This document shows positions 7,208 through 14,462 of a DNA stretch of 14,943 nucleotides, piece by piece. Numbering within the stretch: the first letter of the stretch is position 1; the number at the start of each line of letters is the position of its first letter. The stretch is taken from NCBI GenBank assembly GCA_018067265.1, contig JAGPUY010000111.1, positions 1-14,943 on the forward strand, read 5' to 3'. The DNA is from Oceanihabitans sp. (GTDB lineage: Bacteria > Bacteroidota > Bacteroidia > Flavobacteriales > Flavobacteriaceae). The notes below the pieces were generated by a model. The model did no database searches. It had not been told where the DNA came from and saw nothing but the letters and a program-made list of their open reading frames with translations. The translations under genes were made by a program, and so were the position numbers.

Positions 7208-8129
7208 GCTTTTTCATTTGTTTTCGTAATTGTTTTATGGTAAGTGTACTGCCATCATGACTCCAACCAGGAGCCGCAAAAGCATACATGAATTTATGAG
7301 ACCACTTTTTTGATTTCTTCATATCGTTCCAAATATCTTTGTATTCATGTGTTAAAATAACAAGCGGATTATAGGAGTTTGGCGCGTGAGTAACACCATA
7401 TTTAATTTCAATATTTTCATCTAATGCTTTCCAAGTACCAAAGATTTTATCAAAAATATTTAAAAAGCCACCATGATTTTTATCCATATATTCTATGTTT
7501 TGTGCATGGTGTACTTGGTGCATGGTATGCGTGTTAAATACTTTCTCAATGATACCTAATTTAGGAACGTAAACCGTATGTAATTGAAATTGCCAAAGCG
7601 ATTCAATACCTAAACAAACGACTACCATTTCCGGAGGGAAACCAATTGCAGGCATCCACATGTAGAATAAAGGTTTGTAAAAAAGAGTAAACCAACCGTT
7701 TCTGACCGCTGTACCTAAATTAAAATTATTAGAAGAGTGATGTACAATATGTGCAGCCCAAAGAAAGCGTACATTATGATTTTGTCGGTGAAACCAATAA
7801 TAACTAAAATCATCGCAAATTTGACATATAAACCAAATATACCAAGCATATCCAAAAGACTCGTAGCCCATAATATTGGTGTGTACACCAGCTTCTATTG
7901 GGTTAAAAAGGTTGTAAATAAAGTTAAATAATACAATGGCTGCAATGGTTTTAGTAAGTGGCGCGATAATAGCAGAACCTACACCCATAGTTACACTTGC
8001 CCCCAAATCTTTCCATGCATATAATTTTTGACTGCGAGGTTCTTTACGATGTTTGCTATAGCTTAACTCTAATAAAATGAGTCCTAAAAAACAAGGTACA
8101 CCGTAAACTAAAGGGTTTGTAAAATCCAT
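7191..8129 (-). CDS. Membrane fatty acid hydroxylase/sterol desaturase family protein
   Basis: The 312-residue protein is a di-iron membrane oxygenase of the FA_hydroxylase (PF04116) superfamily. The histidine clusters that hold the two iron atoms are present: HRQNH (114-118), HIVHH (127-131) and HTMHQVHH (201-208), followed by NHGG (218-221); His184 may add a ligand. Hydrophobic segments near residues 8-22, 45-75, 92-108 and 148-178 are likely membrane helices, placing the active site at the cytoplasmic face. Relatives hydroxylate or desaturate fatty acyl chains, sterols or carotenoids, or cleave alkylglycerols; the substrate is not readable from the sequence. It stands alone between lysA and a T9SS gene. 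The last codons (QSLKS) are part of the terminator hairpin. The ATG at 8129 has a -7-like box 20-27 bases upstream. Confidence 0.9.
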   Translation of the reverse strand: MDFTNPLVYGVPCFLGLILLELSYSKHRKEPRSQKLYAWKDLGASVTMGVGSAIIAPLTKTIAAIVLFNFIYNLFNPIEAGVHTNIMGYESFGYAWYIWFICQICDDFSYYWFHRQNHNVRFLWAAHIVHHSSNNFNLGTAVRNGWFTLFYKPLFYMWMPAIGFPPEMVVVCLGIESLWQFQLHTVYVPKLGIIEKVFNTHTMHQVHHAQNIEYMDKNHGGFLNIFDKIFGTWKALDENIEIKYGVTHAPNSYNPLVILTHEYKDIWNDMKKSKKWSHKFMYAFAAPGWSHDGSTLTIKQLRKQMKKQSLKS

Positions 8130-8148
8130 TAAAATATATTTTTAACTT

Positions 8149-8156
8149 CAAAAATA
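8149..8156 (-). promoter_or_regulatory. Possible -7 promoter box of the hydroxylase gene
   Basis: Read on the minus strand this is TATTTTTG, a full match to the Bacteroidota -7 element TAnnTTTG, ending 19 bases before the ATG at 8129. No TTG was found at the expected distance upstream, so only half of the promoter is supported. Confidence 0.4.
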
Positions 8157-8200
8157 CCTTGATTTTGCTCGAAAACGGTAGTTAAATGGTTTTTCTTAGT

Positions 8201-8244
8201 AAAAAAAAATCCGCTTTAAGAATATGTTAGCTTAAAACGGATTT
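8201..8244 (-). terminator. Rho-independent terminator of lysA
   Basis: Arms at 8231-8244 and 8207-8220 pair over 14 bases with one mismatch (AAATCCG.TTTAAG type) around a 10-base loop. On the minus strand the stem runs into a stretch of nine or more T residues (8201-8209 are A on the plus strand). It begins 22 bases after the lysA stop. Confidence 0.85.
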
Positions 8245-8265
8245 ATATTTTAGAATGAAAGTGTC

Positions 8266-9510
8266 TTATTTCACTAAAGCATTTTCGTTTTTTTTGCTAG
8301 GAATACCTATTTCTATTTCAATCTGATTTTTCAGAATATCATCAAATGTTTCTCTTTTTCGAATTAGATGTGCTTGGTTATTTAACCAAAGTACTTCTGC
8401 AGGACGATAACGCGAATTGTAATTGCTCGCCATCGAGTAGCAATACGCTCCTGCATTTTTAAAAGCTATAATATCGCCTTCGTTAATTTCGGCAATACGT
8501 CGGTTATTCGCAAAAGTATCCGTTTCGCATATATAACCTACAACACTATAAAAACGTTCTCTACCTTTTGGGTTTGAAATGTTTTCTATTTCATGTTGCG
8601 ATCCATAAAGCATCGGTCGTATTAAATGATTAAACCCAGAATCTATTTGTGCAAAAACCGTGGAGGTCGTTTGTTTTACCACATTTACTTTTGCTAAAAA
8701 CTGACCAGCTTCGCTCACTAAAAATTTTCCTGGTTCAAAACCAAGTGTTAGTTCTTTTCCGTATTCTACACAAAAATCATTAAATCGTTTGGTAAGTTTT
8801 TCTCCAAATTCTTCAATATTCGTTTCAATATCTCCTACTTTATAAGGTACTTTAAAACCAGATCCGAAATCGATAAAGTCTAACGTTTTAAAGTGTTTAG
8901 CCGTTTCAAATAAAATCTCACTAGCATATAAAAACACATCAATATCTAAAATATCACTTCCTGTGTGCATGTGAATACCGTTAATGTGCATCTCGGTGTT
9001 TTCAACAATGCGAAGGATATGCGGTATTTGATGGATGGAAATTCCGAATTTACTATCTATATGTCCAACAGAAATATTCGTGTTTCCTCCAGCCATTACA
9101 TGCGGATTGATACGAATACAAACCGGTGTTTTTGGATGCTTTGTACCAAACTGCTCTAAAATGGATAGATTATCTATATTAATTTGAACGCCTAATTTTG
9201 CAGCGGTTTCAATTTCTTCTAGTGAAACGCCATTCGGAGTAAAAATAATTTGATCAGGTGTAAAACCAGCGGTAAGTCCTAATTTTACTTCTTGAATAGA
9301 AACTGTATCTAATCCTGCACCTAAGGATTTCATTAGTTTTAAAATAGAAATATTAGATAGCGCTTTAACAGCATAATTCAGTTTTACCTGTTTAACCTTT
9401 TTAAAAGCGGAAGTTAGACGCTTAAATTGAAAGGCTATTTTGTCTGCGTCATAAACGTAAATCGGACTCCCGAAATCTTTTGCTATCTTTAATAATTCGC
9501 TGTTTTGCAT
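8266..9510 (-). CDS. lysA: Diaminopimelate decarboxylase
   Basis: LysA is a PLP enzyme that decarboxylates meso-diaminopimelate to lysine, the last step of the pathway, and acts in the cytoplasm. With the start at 9510 the protein has 414 residues, within the normal range for the family. Lys49 in NYAVKALSN should bind PLP; the alanine-racemase-type barrel continues with GHIDSKFG, HMHTGSD (HxGS), a glycine-rich GSGF and FEPGK; the C-terminal barrel holds RPMLYGSQHE, the cross-subunit CETDTF (Cys328) and GAYCYSMASNYNSR. The open frame extends upstream to an ATG at 9543, but those 11 residues (MKKNIFEKKSH) look unlike the family and contain a -7 promoter box, while MQNSELLKIAKDFGSPIYVYD is a usual N-terminus. 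The gene diverges from sucC and ends in a strong terminator. Confidence 0.95.
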   Translation of the reverse strand: MQNSELLKIAKDFGSPIYVYDADKIAFQFKRLTSAFKKVKQVKLNYAVKALSNISILKLMKSLGAGLDTVSIQEVKLGLTAGFTPDQIIFTPNGVSLEEIETAAKLGVQINIDNLSILEQFGTKHPKTPVCIRINPHVMAGGNTNISVGHIDSKFGISIHQIPHILRIVENTEMHINGIHMHTGSDILDIDVFLYASEILFETAKHFKTLDFIDFGSGFKVPYKVGDIETNIEEFGEKLTKRFNDFCVEYGKELTLGFEPGKFLVSEAGQFLAKVNVVKQTTSTVFAQIDSGFNHLIRPMLYGSQHEIENISNPKGRERFYSVVGYICETDTFANNRRIAEINEGDIIAFKNAGAYCYSMASNYNSRYRPAEVLWLNNQAHLIRKRETFDDILKNQIEIEIGIPSKKNENALVK

Positions 9511-9524
9511 GTGTGATTTTTTTT

Positions 9525-9532
9525 CAAAGATA
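9525..9532 (-). promoter_or_regulatory. Probable -7 promoter box of lysA
   Basis: On the minus strand this reads TATCTTTG, an exact match to TAnnTTTG, ending 14 bases before the ATG at 9510. It would put transcription start about 8 bases before that ATG, downstream of the alternative ATG at 9543, and so supports the shorter lysA. No -33 TTG was found at normal spacing. Confidence 0.5.
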
Positions 9533-9584
9533 TTTTTTTTCAAGCTTATAAAAATTAAAATATCATAATATTACACATTTTAAA

Positions 9585-9610
9585 CATATTGTTAATTATT
9601 TAACAATATG
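9585..9610. repeat. Perfect inverted repeat between lysA and sucC
   Basis: Arms CATATTGTTAA (9585-9595) and TTAACAATATG (9600-9610) are perfect reverse complements separated by TTAT. The site lies about midway between the two candidate -7 boxes (9525-9532 and 9673-9680), 53 and 62 bases from them. It is not followed by a T run and does not sit at a gene end, so an operator for a dimeric regulator is more likely than a terminator, though the binding protein is unknown. Confidence 0.6.
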
Positions 9611-9672
9611 AAATTTCTATAGTTTGTTGTTTTTTTAATAATTAAATATTAGGGTAAGTTCTTGTGATTATT

Positions 9673-9680
9673 TACTTTTG
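9673..9680 (+). promoter_or_regulatory. Probable -7 promoter box of sucC
   Basis: TACTTTTG is an exact match to the Bacteroidota -7 element TAnnTTTG and would give a leader of roughly 55 bases before the ATG at 9743. No TTG stands at the usual 17-23 base distance; the nearest, at 9627-9629 and 9662-9664, are too far and too near. Confidence 0.55.
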
Positions 9681-9742
9681 TTTCATTATAAATTCTTTGA
9701 AGCTTTTGGCGAAAGAGAACTAACAATTTTACTTTAAACAAG

Positions 9743-10936
9743 ATGAATTTACACGAATATCAAGGAAAAGAATTATTAAGCAGTTTTGGCGTACGTATTC
9801 AAAGAGGAATCGTTGCACAAACAGCTCAAGAGGCAGTTGCTGCAGCAAAAAAAATGACGGAAGACACCGGAACTGGTTGGCACGTGATTAAAGCACAAGT
9901 TCATGCTGGTGGACGTGGTAAAGGTGGAGGAGTGAAGCTTGCTAAGAGTTTACAAGAAGTAGAAGAAATTGCTGGACAAATTATTGGAATGGATTTGGTA
10001 ACACCACAAACTTCTGCCGAAGGTAAACGTGTACACCAAGTTTTAATTTGTGAAGATGTTTATTATCCTGGAGATTCTGAGACAGAAGAATATTATATGT
10101 CTGTACTTTTAAATAGAGCTACAGGTAAAAATATGATTATGTATTCTACAGAAGGTGGAATGGATATTGAAACTGTTGCAGAAGAAACACCACATTTAAT
10201 ATTTCATGAAGAAATAGATCCTGCTTTAGGGATCATGGGTTTTCAAGCTAGAAAAATAGCTTTTAACTTAGGTTTATCTGGTGTTGCTTTTAAAGAAATG
10301 ACAAAATTTGTAACGGCATTATATACCGCTTACGTAGAGTCTGATTCTTCTTTATTTGAAATTAACCCAGTTTTAAAAACAAGTGATTCTAAAATAATGG
10401 CTGTAGATGCTAAAGTATCTTTGGATGACAACGCATTATATAGACATAAAGATTTAGCTGCTTTACGTGATTTACGTGAAGAAAATCCAATTGAAGTAGA
10501 AGCAGGTGAGCATGGACTTAACTATGTAGATCTTGACGGAAACGTTGGTTGTATGGTAAATGGTGCTGGTCTTGCAATGGCAACAATGGATTTAATTAAG
10601 CAAGCAGGTGGTGAGCCAGCTAACTTTTTAGATGTTGGTGGTACTGCAGATGCTGCAAGAGTAGAAATTGCATTCGAACTTATCTTAAGAGATCCAGCTG
10701 TAAAAGCAATCTTAATTAACATCTTTGGTGGAATTGTTCGTTGTGATCGAGTTGCTCAAGGAGTTATTGATGCATATAAAAACATGGGGAATATTGAAGT
10801 GCCAATTATTGTGCGTTTACAAGGTACCAATGCAGATATTGCTAAAGAATTAATTGATAATTCTGGATTAGCGGTAATGAGTGCTACAGAGTTTCAAGAA
10901 GCTGCTGATAAAGTACAAGAAGTATTATCTAAATAA
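9743..10936 (+). CDS. sucC: Succinyl-CoA ligase, beta subunit
   Basis: SucC is the nucleotide-binding beta subunit of succinyl-CoA synthetase, which couples succinyl-CoA to succinate with ATP or GTP formation in the TCA cycle. The 397-residue protein is slightly longer than the usual 388. The ATP-grasp domain starts MNLHEYQGKELL and contains the nucleotide loop HAGGRGKGGGVK (54-65) and FEINPV (205-210). The C-terminal ligase domain has GNVGCMVNGAGLAMATMD (266-283), DVGGTA (297-302) and IFGGIVRCD (327-335), which contacts the alpha subunit and its phosphohistidine loop. The alpha subunit gene (sucD) is not in this window; in many Bacteroidota the two genes are apart. The gene is followed by a strong terminator and is therefore probably transcribed alone. 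Confidence 0.97.
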   Translation: MNLHEYQGKELLSSFGVRIQRGIVAQTAQEAVAAAKKMTEDTGTGWHVIKAQVHAGGRGKGGGVKLAKSLQEVEEIAGQIIGMDLVTPQTSAEGKRVHQVLICEDVYYPGDSETEEYYMSVLLNRATGKNMIMYSTEGGMDIETVAEETPHLIFHEEIDPALGIMGFQARKIAFNLGLSGVAFKEMTKFVTALYTAYVESDSSLFEINPVLKTSDSKIMAVDAKVSLDDNALYRHKDLAALRDLREENPIEVEAGEHGLNYVDLDGNVGCMVNGAGLAMATMDLIKQAGGEPANFLDVGGTADAARVEIAFELILRDPAVKAILINIFGGIVRCDRVAQGVIDAYKNMGNIEVPIIVRLQGTNADIAKELIDNSGLAVMSATEFQEAADKVQEVLSK

Positions 10937-10985
10937 ACTACAAAGTAGTACAGAACTAGTTTCTGTATCTCATAAATGTATATAG

Positions 10986-11017
10986 AAAAGAGCAACCATT
11001 TGGTTGCTCTTTTTTTT
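10986..11017 (+). terminator. Rho-independent terminator of sucC
   Basis: A 12-base perfect stem pairs AAAAGAGCAACC (10986-10997) with GGTTGCTCTTTT (11002-11013) around the loop ATTT, and the T run continues to 11017. It lies 49 bases after the sucC stop. Its arm sequence recurs in the next terminator. Confidence 0.92.
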
Positions 11018-11078
11018 GCCTTAAAAAAGGAAAGGCAGATAATTATTTTTTAAAATTGCGATACGTATTCGTTAAACA

Positions 11079-11111
11079 AAAAAAAGAGCAACTAATCGTT
11101 GCTCTTTTTTT
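11079..11111. terminator. Bidirectional terminator at the end of the DUF1456 gene
   Basis: A 14-base perfect stem joins 11079-11092 and 11098-11111 (core AGAGCAAC/GTTGCTCT) with a 5-base loop; A and T runs on the two sides let it work in both directions. The stop codon of the minus-strand gene is in the loop and the right arm encodes its last four to five residues. Confidence 0.85.
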
Positions 11112-11379
11112 GTGTCTTATTATTTTCTGCGGCAGGACTTGTTTTTTTCTCTCCTTTTTTTGGCATTGGGCCTCGTAAATGAATCACTAATCCGTTAAGG
11201 AAATTTCGTAAAATTTGATCGCCACACTCCATATATTTCGGATGATCTTCTTTTCTGAAAAAAGCATTGAGTTCACTCTTTCCTATTCTAAAATCAACTA
11301 AAGCTAGAATTTTTATAATATCCTCATCACGAAGTTTATGTGCTACTCTTAGTTTTTTAAATATGTCATTATTAGTCAT
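11092..11379 (-). CDS. DUF1456 family protein, single-domain form
   Basis: The first 70 residues match the DUF1456 (YehS-type) domain: MTNNDIFKKLRVAHKLRDED, then IIKILALVDFRIGKSELNAFFRKEDHPKYMECGDQILRNFLNGLVIHLRG in order. The family is small, soluble and of unknown function. E. coli YehS carries two copies of the domain in about 150 residues; here there is one copy followed by a polar, lysine-rich and probably disordered tail (PMPKKGEKKTSPAAENNKTQKKSND). The protein has 95 residues, no signal peptide and no membrane segment. The end of the tail is encoded by the terminator arm. The gene converges on sucC and has about 217 bases of upstream spacer shared with the divergent TerB-like gene. Confidence 0.85.
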   Translation of the reverse strand: MTNNDIFKKLRVAHKLRDEDIIKILALVDFRIGKSELNAFFRKEDHPKYMECGDQILRNFLNGLVIHLRGPMPKKGEKKTSPAAENNKTQKKSND

Positions 11380-11596
11380 AGTAGAATTTTAATTTTTTTG
11401 GTTAGTTTAATAGGTAAAAACCTTCTGAAACACTGCAAATAAAGAATTTACGTGTTTTTTTATAAGATTTTGGTTCTATGAAACTAGTATAAAAGCGATG
11501 AATTACTCTTTTTTTTTCGACAAGATACAATATATCAACGATTATAAAAGAGGGATTATATCTAACTTTATAATAATTAATTAATTCCTCAAAGTA

Positions 11597-11998
11597 ATGG
11601 TAAATAGGGTAGAAAAACTATGCCTTTTGTCTGAAATGATTGCATTTGCGAAATGTGACAAGATGATAAAAAGTATAGAACATAAATTTTTATTAGGTGT
11701 AGCAAAACAGTTACATATTTCTCGTGAAGATTTTGATTATCTTATCGCAAACCCTATCGATTATACCCATTTAAAATCGCATAGCGAACGCATTGTGCAA
11801 TTCCATAGATTGGTTTTGCTAATGAGTATTGATGGTGAAATTAATGATAAAGAAATTATTAAACTCCATAATTTTGGTTTGCGAATGGGTTTAAACCATG
11901 AGTCTATTAATAAGGTATTGTATTTAATGGAGAGTTTTCCAAATAAGATGGTGCCACCAGATGTTTTGATTGATATTTTTAAGGTGCAGTATAATTAA
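11597..11998 (+). CDS. TerB-like helical protein
   Basis: The 133-residue soluble protein is all-helical by composition and resembles the TerB-like family: MVNRVEKLCLLSEMIAFAKCD at the start, a middle acidic turn LLMSIDGEINDKEIIKLHNFGLRMGL (about 74-99) that recalls the TerB metal-binding DG...E segment, and a closing helix VLYLMESFPNKMVPPDVLIDIFK. Related flavobacterial proteins of this size are often named 'excinuclease ABC subunit B' because they sit near uvrB; the sequence shows no ATPase or UVR domain, so that name is not justified. The function is unknown; TerB-like domains are linked to stress responses in other systems. Whether it has any link to the uvrB gene 318 bases away, in convergent orientation, cannot be told. 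The start has no Shine-Dalgarno sequence. Confidence 0.75.
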   Translation: MVNRVEKLCLLSEMIAFAKCDKMIKSIEHKFLLGVAKQLHISREDFDYLIANPIDYTHLKSHSERIVQFHRLVLLMSIDGEINDKEIIKLHNFGLRMGLNHESINKVLYLMESFPNKMVPPDVLIDIFKVQYN

Positions 11999-12052
11999 GT
12001 GAAACTCTAAATTAAAAAGCCAAAGGCGCATTTAATTTAGTTAGTTGAAGGT

Positions 12053-12072
12053 ATTCCTGTGTAGGCAGGAAT
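12053..12072. repeat. Short palindromic repeat, ATTCCTG/CAGGAAT
   Basis: Perfect 7-base arms ATTCCTG (12053-12059) and CAGGAAT (12066-12072) flank TGTAGG. It resembles the palindrome at 14374-14394 (ATTCC...GGAAT), and similar ATTCC(N)GGAAT elements are scattered between genes in many flavobacterial genomes. It could also act as a weak terminator. Confidence 0.55.
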
Positions 12073-12262
12073 TTTAATAAATTGCAAAATCCCTAGTTTT
12101 TTAACTCTTCGAATTTTCAAATGAAAATTAACCTCTCTTTATCAAAATAAGGAAACACATACTATTATAATTTTAGTTTCGTATAAAGTATGTAAAGTTA
12201 AAAGGGATTAGGCATAAGTTAAAAAAAAATATTTCTCGACAAGCTCGAAATGAAATATGTTT

Positions 12263-12297
12263 CAGTCTTCAGTCTTCAGTCTTCAGTCCTCAGTCAT
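12263..12297. repeat. Heptanucleotide tandem repeat, five CAGTCTT-type units
   Basis: Units start at 12263, 12270, 12277, 12284 and 12291. The first three are identical CAGTCTT, the fourth is CAGTCCT and the fifth CAGTCAT. The array is noncoding, in the 3' spacer of uvrB, and is a candidate site of copy-number variation between strains. Confidence 0.85.
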
Positions 12298-12316
12298 CAG
12301 GCAGTAACCTAGAACA

Positions 12317-14320
12317 CTAAGCTTTCAATTCTTCTAGTTTACCTTGGTAGCTTTTAATTTCATCACGCAGTTTTGCGGCAACTAAAAAGTCCAATGCTTT
12401 TGCCGCTTGCTCCATCACTTTTCGTTTGTCACGGATTTTCTTTTCCAGTTCTCCCTTACTTAGATATTCACTTTCTGGTTCAGCAGCTCTAGCAGCTTCT
12501 AGCTCGTAACTATACGTACTTACCGAGTTTTTCGATAAGGCGCTATCCAAACTCTTATTTAATGCTTTTGGGACTAAATTATGCTTGGTATTATATGCAA
12601 TTTGTTTTGCACGTCGGTATTCGGTTTCATCAATCGTTTTTTGCATACTTTTGGTTATTTTATCTGCATACATGATTGCTTTTCCATTCAGGTTACGTGC
12701 CGCACGACCAACAGTTTGGGTTAAGGATCTTGCCGAACGTAAAAATCCTTCTTTATCTGCATCCAATATCGCAACTAAAGACACTTCTGGTAAATCTAAA
12801 CCTTCACGTAATAAATTTACACCAACCAAAACATCATAAATACCTCGACGTAAATCTTGCATGATTTGTACACGTTCTAAAGTATCTACATCACTATGGA
12901 TGTAGTTTACTCGGATAGAAATTCTGCTTAAATATTTTGTCAATTCTTCCGCCATACGTTTTGTAAGTGTGGTGACTAAAGTACGCTCGTCTTTTTCAAT
13001 ACGTTGTTGTATTTCTTCAATTAAATCATCAATCTGATTTAAACTTGGTCGCACTTCAATAATCGGATCTAATAAACCTGTCGGTCTAATGACTTGCTCT
13101 ACATAAACACCATCCGTTTTTTCAAGCTCATAATCTGCAGGAGTTGCACTTACATAAATAACTTGATTTTGTAATGCTTCAAATTCTTCAAATTTTAATG
13201 GTCTGTTATCCATTGCCGCAGGAAGTCTAAAACCATATTCTACCAAATTCTCTTTTCTACTTCTATCGCCGCCATACATCGCATGGACTTGTGAAATGGT
13301 GACGTGACTTTCGTCCACAACCATCAAAAAATCTTCTGGAAAATAATCTAATAAACAGAAAGGTCGCGTTCCTGGTTCTCTTCCGTCTAGGTATCTCGAG
13401 TAGTTTTCAATACCAGAACAATAACCAAGTTCCCGAATCATTTCTAGATCAAATTCGGTACGTTCTTTCAATCGTTTTGCTTCTAAGTGTTTTCCTATTT
13501 CTTTAAAATAATCGTATTGTTTTACTAAATCGTCTTGAATACCTCTGATCGCTCCTTGCAGAATATCTGGAGAAGTAACAAACATGTTTGCGGGATAGAC
13601 GGTTAGAACATCATATTTTTCAATGACTTGATTGGTTTGAATGTTGAAAGATTCGATTTCTTCGATTTCATCACCAAAGAAATGAATGCGAAAAGCATCA
13701 TCTGCATAACTTGGAAATATATCTACCGTATCTCCTTTTATTCGGAAGTTTCCGTGGTTAAAATCGGCTTCGGTACGCGAATACAAACTTTGTACTAATT
13801 GGTGTAATAATTTGGTACGAGAAATAACTTGATCGCGTTTTAAAGTAATGACATTTTTTTGAAATTCTACCGGATTTCCAATACCATATAAACATGAAAC
13901 GGAAGCAATAACAATCACATCACGACGCCCAGAAAGTAGGGAAGAGGTTGTGCTTAATCGCATCTTCTCTATTTCTTCATTAATAGATAAATCTTTTTCT
14001 ATATAAACACCAGAAGTTGGTATATATGCTTCTGGTTGGTAATAATCATAGTAGGAAACAAAATATTCCACAGCATTCTCAGGGAAAAACTGTTTGAATT
14101 CACTGTATAATTGTGCTGCCAAAGTTTTGTTATGCGCAAGAACTAAGGTTGGTCTTTGTGTTTCTTCAATAACATTTGCAACGGTAAATGTTTTACCAGA
14201 ACCGGTAACACCAAGTAAGGTTTGGTATTTTTCATTGGTATCTAAACCATGTACTAATTGTTGTATAGCATTTGGTTGATCTCCAGTTGGTTTAAATTCC
14301 GATTCTATTTTAAATTTCAT
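12317..14320 (-). CDS. uvrB: Excinuclease ABC subunit B
   Basis: UvrB is the damage-verifying helicase-like ATPase of nucleotide excision repair; it is loaded by UvrA and then recruits UvrC. The 667-residue protein has the usual length. In order it shows the Walker A motif GVTGSGKT (37-44), the DNA-gripping beta-hairpin region YYDYYQPEAYIPTSGVYIEKD (about 90-110), the UvrA-binding domain 2 (roughly 155-250), Walker B VVDESH (334-339), SATP (391-394), helicase motif V LREGLDLPEV (504-513) and motif VI QTVGRAARN (535-543), and a C-terminal UVR helical hairpin for UvrC (about 626-662). No key residue is missing. It appears to be a single gene; uvrA and uvrC are not in the window. I found no clear SOS box or -7 element upstream. 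Confidence 0.98.
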   Translation of the reverse strand: MKFKIESEFKPTGDQPNAIQQLVHGLDTNEKYQTLLGVTGSGKTFTVANVIEETQRPTLVLAHNKTLAAQLYSEFKQFFPENAVEYFVSYYDYYQPEAYIPTSGVYIEKDLSINEEIEKMRLSTTSSLLSGRRDVIVIASVSCLYGIGNPVEFQKNVITLKRDQVISRTKLLHQLVQSLYSRTEADFNHGNFRIKGDTVDIFPSYADDAFRIHFFGDEIEEIESFNIQTNQVIEKYDVLTVYPANMFVTSPDILQGAIRGIQDDLVKQYDYFKEIGKHLEAKRLKERTEFDLEMIRELGYCSGIENYSRYLDGREPGTRPFCLLDYFPEDFLMVVDESHVTISQVHAMYGGDRSRKENLVEYGFRLPAAMDNRPLKFEEFEALQNQVIYVSATPADYELEKTDGVYVEQVIRPTGLLDPIIEVRPSLNQIDDLIEEIQQRIEKDERTLVTTLTKRMAEELTKYLSRISIRVNYIHSDVDTLERVQIMQDLRRGIYDVLVGVNLLREGLDLPEVSLVAILDADKEGFLRSARSLTQTVGRAARNLNGKAIMYADKITKSMQKTIDETEYRRAKQIAYNTKHNLVPKALNKSLDSALSKNSVSTYSYELEAARAAEPESEYLSKGELEKKIRDKRKVMEQAAKALDFLVAAKLRDEIKSYQGKLEELKA

Positions 14321-14373
14321 ATGTTATTGTCCTGCTACGCTATTAGGCAGCATCTAAAAATTGGTTATTGTGG

Positions 14374-14394
14374 ATTCCGTATTCGATACGGAAT
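14374..14394. repeat. Perfect palindrome upstream of uvrB
   Basis: Arms ATTCCGTAT (14374-14382) and ATACGGAAT (14386-14394) pair perfectly over 9 bases around TCG, followed by GACA. The ATTCC...GGAATGACA layout is that of dispersed palindromic repeats common between flavobacterial genes. Lying 54 bases before the uvrB start and 68 bases after the next gene's stop, it may also terminate the latter; there is no long T run. Confidence 0.65.
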
Positions 14395-14462
14395 GACAAA
14401 AACGTTATACCAGTAATTCTGCTAAATTACTTAAAGTTAATGGTATTTGAAATTTTTTAAAA

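Larger units (their letters stand above)
11999..12316. other. Repeat-bearing spacer between TerB-like gene and uvrB
   Basis: The 318-base convergent spacer has no open frame or RNA gene that I can support. It holds a palindromic repeat (12053-12072), a TCGACAAGCTC motif shared in inverted orientation with 3076-3086 (here 12236-12246), and a heptanucleotide tandem array (12263-12297) ending 19 bases before the uvrB stop. Composition is patchy, as in spacers that collect short repeats. Confidence 0.6.

Noticed and set aside
11517..11524. Third copy of the TCGACAAG motif
   Set aside because: Only 8 bases match and the flanks do not, so chance is a sufficient explanation.
12263..12297. CRISPR-like repeat array
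   Set aside because: Units are 7 bases with no spacers between them and no cas genes are present; it is a simple tandem repeat.
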